Source of the DNA: Tigriopus japonicus
Taxonomy: Eukaryota; Arthropoda; Copepoda; Harpacticoida; Harpacticidae
Direction: 5' to 3'
DNA: 64,000 nt
NCBI GenBank assembly: GCA_010645155.1
Contig: CM021315.1
Coordinates: forward strand, 8,794,478-8,858,477
Shown here: in pieces, positions 59,617-64,000 of the stretch
Layout: every line of letters starts with the position of its first letter
How positions within the stretch are numbered: the stretch's first letter is position 1
Made by a program: the position numbers and the translations under genes
The notes under the pieces: model-generated
Told to the model about the DNA's origin: nothing
The model's database searches: none
What the model saw: the letters and a program-made list of their open reading frames with translations, nothing else

Positions 59617-60682
59617 ATTCCAGTATCGAATTGTTCTCGCGACAAAACATACAGTCGAACGTTTCTTCTTGCTGGACCATGCGCCATTTGGTCCTCGTCT
59701 CTACTTCTCAGGATATAAGAGAGAGTTGGGGGCATGTGGAGATAAGGCCTAGGGCCTCTGAAACTGCATTTGCATGCAAGTGGTGGTTCTTTAGTTTGTA
59801 CATAATCATCAGAAGCCCCACCCGTCTTAGTTCAAGGGGGTCCAGTCCCAAGACCTCGAGTCTGTCGTCATAGCTCTTGTCCCGGAGATCTCGAAAAAGC
59901 CTGGTGAATTTTCTTTGTACTTGCTCCAACTTGATCCGATCGCTAAGGTTTCGGGGCCTGCAAACACTTGAGTTGTACTCAAGAATTGGCCTCACATAGG
60001 TTTTAAATAGCTTGATCATGGTGGCCTTGTTCCTGGAGATGAATGTCCTCTTTAGCAGGCCCAACATTCTATTTGCTTTGGCACAGATGTTGGCTGTGTG
60101 GGTATTGAACTTGAGTTCTCTGTCAAAGGTAACTCCGAGATCTTCCTCGGTGGACACTACCTGGATTCGATCACCCTTGAGATAGTAGATGGGGTTGTCC
60201 GACTTCTTTCCAAAGTGAAGAATTCTACATTTGTCAGAGTTAAATTCCATACCATTATTAGCAGCTCAGGCCTGGGCTGTGTCCAGGGCTCCTTGGAGCA
60301 GGGATGTGTCACCTCTGCGTGCTATAACCTGTTGCAGCTTTGTGCCATCTGCAAATTTGAGTCCAATAGTGCCATCAACCTGGAGCCCCGCAACAAATAT
60401 CGAGAAGAGAATGGGGCCAACAACACTTCCCTGAGGGATTCCAGAAGTGACCTCACCCCACGGTGTGATGCCCCGACCAACTATAACGCGCTGGAGCCTT
60501 CCATCAAGCCAGTTGGTGAGCCACCTCGTAAGTTGACCTCCAATTCCAACAGCCCTCAGTCTGGAAATGACGGCTCCATGCGGGACCAAGTCAAAAGCTT
60601 TGGAGAAGTCGAGGTACGCTATGTCTATGTTGTGACCATTGCCCATGGCCAGCTCGATATGCTCCAGGCACTCAAGGTGGTT

Positions 60683-61305
60683 TTTGTTTGTTTGTTTGTT
60701 GAGGAGTCAGAACGCAGCTTCGCAGCTGCGATCTGATAGAGGCTGTCCGCCATATGGGGATATTGCCGCTCCACTTGGACATAGATATCTAGACAACTGG
60801 ATGTCGTACGACCGACCGCTTGGTTGGTAAATTAGTACATTGAACAGTCTCCTGGGAATTCGTCACAAACCGGTTTATTGTACTGTTTTTTCAACCAACC
60901 AAGTGGTCGTCCGCCATCCAGTGTCAAGAAATCTATGACTTGGACAAGCTAACAAGCAAGCATTAATTTTTACCTCACCCTTGGGAATGACCCCAGGTTC
61001 GCCCATTTAAGCCGTCAAGGGCCGTGACTTCTGCATGTAACTTAATACCACAGGCCACTAGGACTCGGCAAGCCCGGGATCGAACCGGGGCTTGCCTTGT
61101 TTGCATTGAAAGACAGTTCAACGCTAAATTTTGACTCTGAAGAGTTGAGTTTGGAAAGTTGTGTTTTTGCATTTGAAAGACGGTTCAAATGCTAAATTTT
61201 GTCTCCGAAGAGTTGAGTTTTGAGGGTGGCAGTCAGCCGGGATCGAACCCCAGCTATCTGCATGACAAACCGACGCAGTACGCACTACGCCATGCCTCAC
61301 CCCTT
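60683..61305 (-). mobile_element. Composite tRNA-derived SINE inserted in the RT gene
   Basis: Removing it with one copy of GTGGTT (60677-60682 and 61306-61311) rejoins the RT protein as TNYLN-HLECLEHI. On the minus strand it starts with a tRNA-like unit (A box TGGCGTAGTGCG, B box GGTTCGATCCCG, about 61300-61226). Then come two tandem copies of a 60-bp spacer (CAACTCTTC.GAG.CAAAATTTAGC), a second B box GGTTCGATCCCGGGCTTGCC (about 61085), the body shared with 51108-51160, a 158-bp MITE, and the tail (CAAA)n at 60702-60683. A complete insertion with two tRNA-like parts. Confidence 0.8.
60780..60937. mobile_element. MITE family C, 158 bp, perfect 7-bp target duplication
   Basis: Inverted termini CATAGATATCTAGACAACTGG and CCAGTGTCAAGAAATCTATG; inner arms CCGCTTGGTTGG / CCAACCAAGTGG. 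Flanks ACTTGGA (60773-60779 and 60938-60944). It interrupts the SINE body. Confidence 0.85.
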
Positions 61306-62399
61306 GTGGTTAAGGTAGTTTGTCAAACACGACCTCCTGGACCTAAATCCATGTTGATCTTCCCCAAAGCCGCCGTTGCCCTCAATATGCTTGACCATCC
61401 GATTCTTGATAATTCGTTCCATCACCCGACAGCAAGTCGATGTAATGGAAATTGGCCTATAGTTTCCGGGCTCGGAACTAGACCCCTTCTTGAATACAGG
61501 TGTAATATTGGCCCCTTTCCAGTCTGATGGCACCACAGAGGTACGTAGCGATAGGTTGAAAATCACGGCCAATGGCCACGCCAAGGCCGGTGCAAGGAGT
61601 TTGAGAAGCACGTTGGGAATACCATCTGGTCCACTTGAGTTTGAGGGTTTCAGGGATTGTAACACCTCTCTGACCTCTCCGCTGGAAGTTGTCAGATATT
61701 CTAAGTCATATTGATTTGCCTGCGCTTGTTCAATGGGATATGCTGCATTCTTGGGAGCAAAGACTCCCTGGAATTGGGCTGCCAACGTGATTGCAATGTC
61801 ATAGTCAGAATCGACCAAGCCACCTCCCCCATTAATCAGATGTCCAATGTCACTCCTAGACGACTTCTTTGAGTTCACATACTGAAACAATTTTTTGGAG
61901 TTTTTCTCCTCTCCAATGGCTTCATCATAAATTCGTATTGTTGACCGAAGAAGTGATCTTGCTTCCCTCTTTAAATTCCTGTAGGTCCACCAATTAGTGA
62001 AGTTACACTGCCTTTTGTACCTTGTGTATGCCTTGTTCTTCTCCTTTATCTTGTCTTGCAATTGCCTTGTCCACCACGGAGGATTCCATATTCGATTGAG
62101 AATTCTAGTATATGTTACCGATGTTACCACTGGATAAAGAACTTACGTAAGCAATCCAAAAATATCTCTTATTATTTCATAGTATTAATGTTATAGCTAG
62201 CCATTGGTCGTCACATTTCTGAAATACCGTAACTTATAATTGGTAACTCTTGATGAAATTATTCTGTGCTTGTCTGACACCCGTAGAAAAGCTTGGATCA
62301 TATTTTGTTGCTCAAGTTTTGGCGTTGAACTTTTTTAAAAGTGTCTATTTGATTCCAAATTTGAGAAAAAAAGCTTCAAATCTAGGAAAAGTTCCAATT

Positions 62400-62535
62400 T
62401 TTGACCAATTAGACGAAAAAAGACGAATAAAATCCAAATTAGACGAATAAATTTGTCGCGACGAATAAGGGTAAAAAGACGAATAAAGACGAAAAAAGAC
62501 GAATAAGTTTATTTGTCTTAAGTTTCTGTCCCTAA
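62400..62535. repeat. AGACGAA-type dispersed repeat, copy 2
   Basis: At least seven AGACGAATAA / AGACGAAAAA units, ending TTATTTGTCTTAAGTTTCTGTCCCTAA; related to 49010-49215. The hAT element at 62536 is inserted at its end. Confidence 0.6.
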
Positions 62536-63207
62536 TAGGGCTGACGATTTCCTCGAACATTTCAATTCTCGAGAATGAGAATTTCTCGAGAATTCGAGAA
62601 AAAATCTCGAGAATTCTCGAGAATTTAAGAAAAAGTGAAAATAGCGAAAAAAATGTACATTCAAAGCTTCCAAAGAACTTGAAATTGTTATTTTTTTAAG
62701 TTTATACCAAAATCAATATGAACATGAGTGTGAAAAACAATGATTGGACCTCACGGACAATAATAATATCTGAAATTTCATTTCTGAAATTTCTGAAACG
62801 TTCTACTGACGTTGTTAAAACTTCGGGCATTTTCGCATTTTTGGTCAGCTGTAATTTTCAAAACCGGGGTTTCTTGTACACACCACCACAGCCATTAGAA
62901 TCTTGAAAAAAAATCAGACACAGAATCTTGCCTCGAATCTGGACAGAGAAGATTTTGTTTGGGCTGGTTCACGAGTTATTTTCTTGTTTGAATGTACCAT
63001 AAAGATGTTTATAAAGTTTCAAACATTGCTCATGGTTCCTATTGTTCTTTTACTTGAAACTTTTGTTTTGAATGAAACAGTTTTGCCATCAATTCCAAAA
63101 TATGACCGAGAGTAATCTAATAAAAAATTCTCGAAAATTTTCGATCCTCGATTTTTTCGAGAAATTCTCGAGAATTCTCGAGCGAGAATTCTCGAGAATC
63201 AGCCCTA
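62536..63207. mobile_element. hAT-type element with CTCGAGAATT subterminal repeats, perfect 8-bp target duplication
   Basis: Termini TAGGGCTGA and TCAGCCCTA; flanks GTCCCTAA at 62528-62535 and 63208-63215. Overlapping CTCGAGAATTCTCGAGAA palindromes crowd both ends (62552-62625 and 63128-63200). 672 bp, no ORF of note. Confidence 0.88.
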
Positions 63208-63215
63208 GTCCCTAA

Positions 63216-63625
63216 TGATCATGATTTTCCCAAAGAAGTGTATAGAGAGGCCATTGTCGTCATTTTGTCTGTCTTGCTTATTGCTGAAACTTGCCAGAAA
63301 TTGCGTGAAAAGGTAAATATTTCCGAAGAATATCTGATACTTTTCAAAAATTTGCCTTCTACGAATACGTTTGTTTGGGCGAGTTTCAACTAGTTGCTGA
63401 TGATAAACGGCCTTTGCTGCCTACAATGAAATTTCACGACTGGCCTGCTGCGGTATCTCCACTCTGGGACCTCCGTGGATTTTCCAAATCAGAGTGATCA
63501 ATTGCAGACCTTCAAAACGGAGATGGGAAACCTGTCAGACTTATGGATTTTTGAACGCCATTGTGAAAAACCAAAGCAATTTTAGTGCATTAAAAGAAGA
63601 CAACGTTTTAAATTAAAATAAATGG
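63216..63625. other. Short interval with nothing recognised
   Basis: No ORF, repeat or RNA gene I can support. It may be intron or 3' flank of the gene entering from the right edge. Confidence 0.4.
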
Positions 63626-63753
63626 CTACAGAATGAAATAAAAAAAACACCAAACACTTATAAACTTGCATAAAAAGCGAAAAAAGTTACTATATAGACC
63701 AGGCCTCTTAGTACCAGCGTGCACTCGAAGTTTTGAACTGCCAGACTCTATAC

Positions 63754-64000
63754 CTTGAATTCCGCACCATTTTAACTCAAGCTCACATGATTGTAAGCAA
63801 CTTTCGTCACAACCCTTCAAATTGTTGATTTTTTCTTCCATCCACTGTCTTATGTTTTGATCCTTTGGGTAGTTTTCAGTTACCCAATGAAAAGTAGAGC
63901 TAGTAGAGTTAATCGGAATTCCTGTCAAAATACCAGTGGTGTTAATGTCAGACTTAGATTTGGATGTTGTCATTGGCTTAAATATTGTAGACGAAGCACG
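63754..64000 (-). CDS. Partial exon of an unidentified gene at the right edge
   Basis: The minus-strand frame is open from the window edge to a GTATAG donor at 63753-63748 (CAAG|GTATAGAG). It has Asn-x-Ser/Thr sites and clustered cysteines (GCDESCLQSCELELKWCGIQ). Past the donor the frame turns into low-quality hydrophobic sequence ending at 63626, as expected of intron. Composition suggests an extracellular or luminal segment. The Cys spacing is loosely like ligand-gated or DEG/ENaC ectodomains, but I cannot assign a family. Confidence 0.4.

Larger units (their letters stand above)
58045..62130 (-). pseudogene. CR1-like non-LTR retrotransposon, 5'-truncated and interrupted
   Basis: Minus-strand pieces of one reverse-transcriptase ORF, in order: 62130-61306 (pre-RT linker WNPPWWTRQLQDKIKEKNKAY; RT start SSGPDGIPN, DWKGANITPVFKKG, NYRPISIT, HGFRSRRSC), then 60682-60253 (AYLDFSKAFD, RWLTNWLDGR, SGIPQGSVVGPILF, FADGTKL), 60250-59708 (MEFNSDKCRILHFG, DLGVTFD, YVRPILEYNS) and the C-terminus RTIRYWNKLPRHIRESA...CLST-stop, which is read by joining 59624 to 58129. 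The endonuclease domain is absent. Lesions: the catalytic FADD is FADG; a Trp codon is a TGA near 60253; a frameshift precedes KKRSTVCFVARTI. Insertions at 60683-61305 (SINE) and 58130-59616 (DNA element). Inactive. Confidence 0.88.

Noticed and set aside
59478..60736. Plus-strand ORFs of 131 and 212 codons
   Set aside because: They are antisense shadows of the reverse transcriptase read on the minus strand.

Overview
The window is eukaryotic nuclear DNA, AT-rich, with short GT-AG introns (many 53-80 nt), AATAAA poly(A) signals, non-LTR retrotransposon debris and many small inverted-repeat transposons. The gene set (atonal-type bHLH factor, DEG/ENaC channel, alkaline ceramidases, lectin/thrombospondin-repeat secreted protein) points to an arthropod. 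I would guess a crustacean such as a copepod, but nothing in the sequence fixes the species. One assembly gap (N) lies at 48481-48835.

Left part (1-4300). On the minus strand is the 5' end of a secreted enzyme gene. It has a TATA box, a signal-peptide exon, a cysteine motif of the type attached to microbial cell-wall enzymes, and the start of a GHL10/YddW-like glycosyl-hydrolase domain that runs off the left edge. On the plus strand is a complete 11-exon gene for a secreted mosaic protein: C-type-lectin-like domain, eight thrombospondin type 1 repeats (seven of them on symmetrical phase-1 exons) and a C-terminal PAN/apple-like domain.

Middle (8300-33640). Two alkaline ceramidase paralogs lie in tandem on the plus strand, with 5 and 8 coding exons. 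Both keep all the zinc and calcium ligands of the family. Their long introns are loaded with foldback elements, a perfect 32-bp tandem array and hAT- and TA-type MITEs. A DEG/ENaC channel gene on the minus strand converges on the second ceramidase. It looks like one ORF but contains a 69-nt, stop-free, frame-preserving intron just before the pore helix.

Right part (33640-64000). A small uncharacterised basic protein (minus) and an intronless atonal-family gene (plus) are the only genes I can support before the right edge. Long gene-free stretches follow. From 56 to 63.2 kb there is a nest of transposable elements. A 5'-truncated CR1-like reverse transcriptase is split by a 1,487-bp element with a 7-bp target duplication and by a tRNA-derived SINE, which is itself interrupted by a 158-bp MITE. 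Two further hAT-type elements carry perfect 8-bp target duplications. A partial exon of an unknown gene leaves the right edge on the minus strand.

The genes do not form an obvious common pathway. Two deal with extracellular carbohydrate or adhesion chemistry, two with sphingolipid turnover, and the rest are a channel and a developmental regulator. All exon structures come from reading splice signals and frame continuity by eye. No alignment or database search was run.
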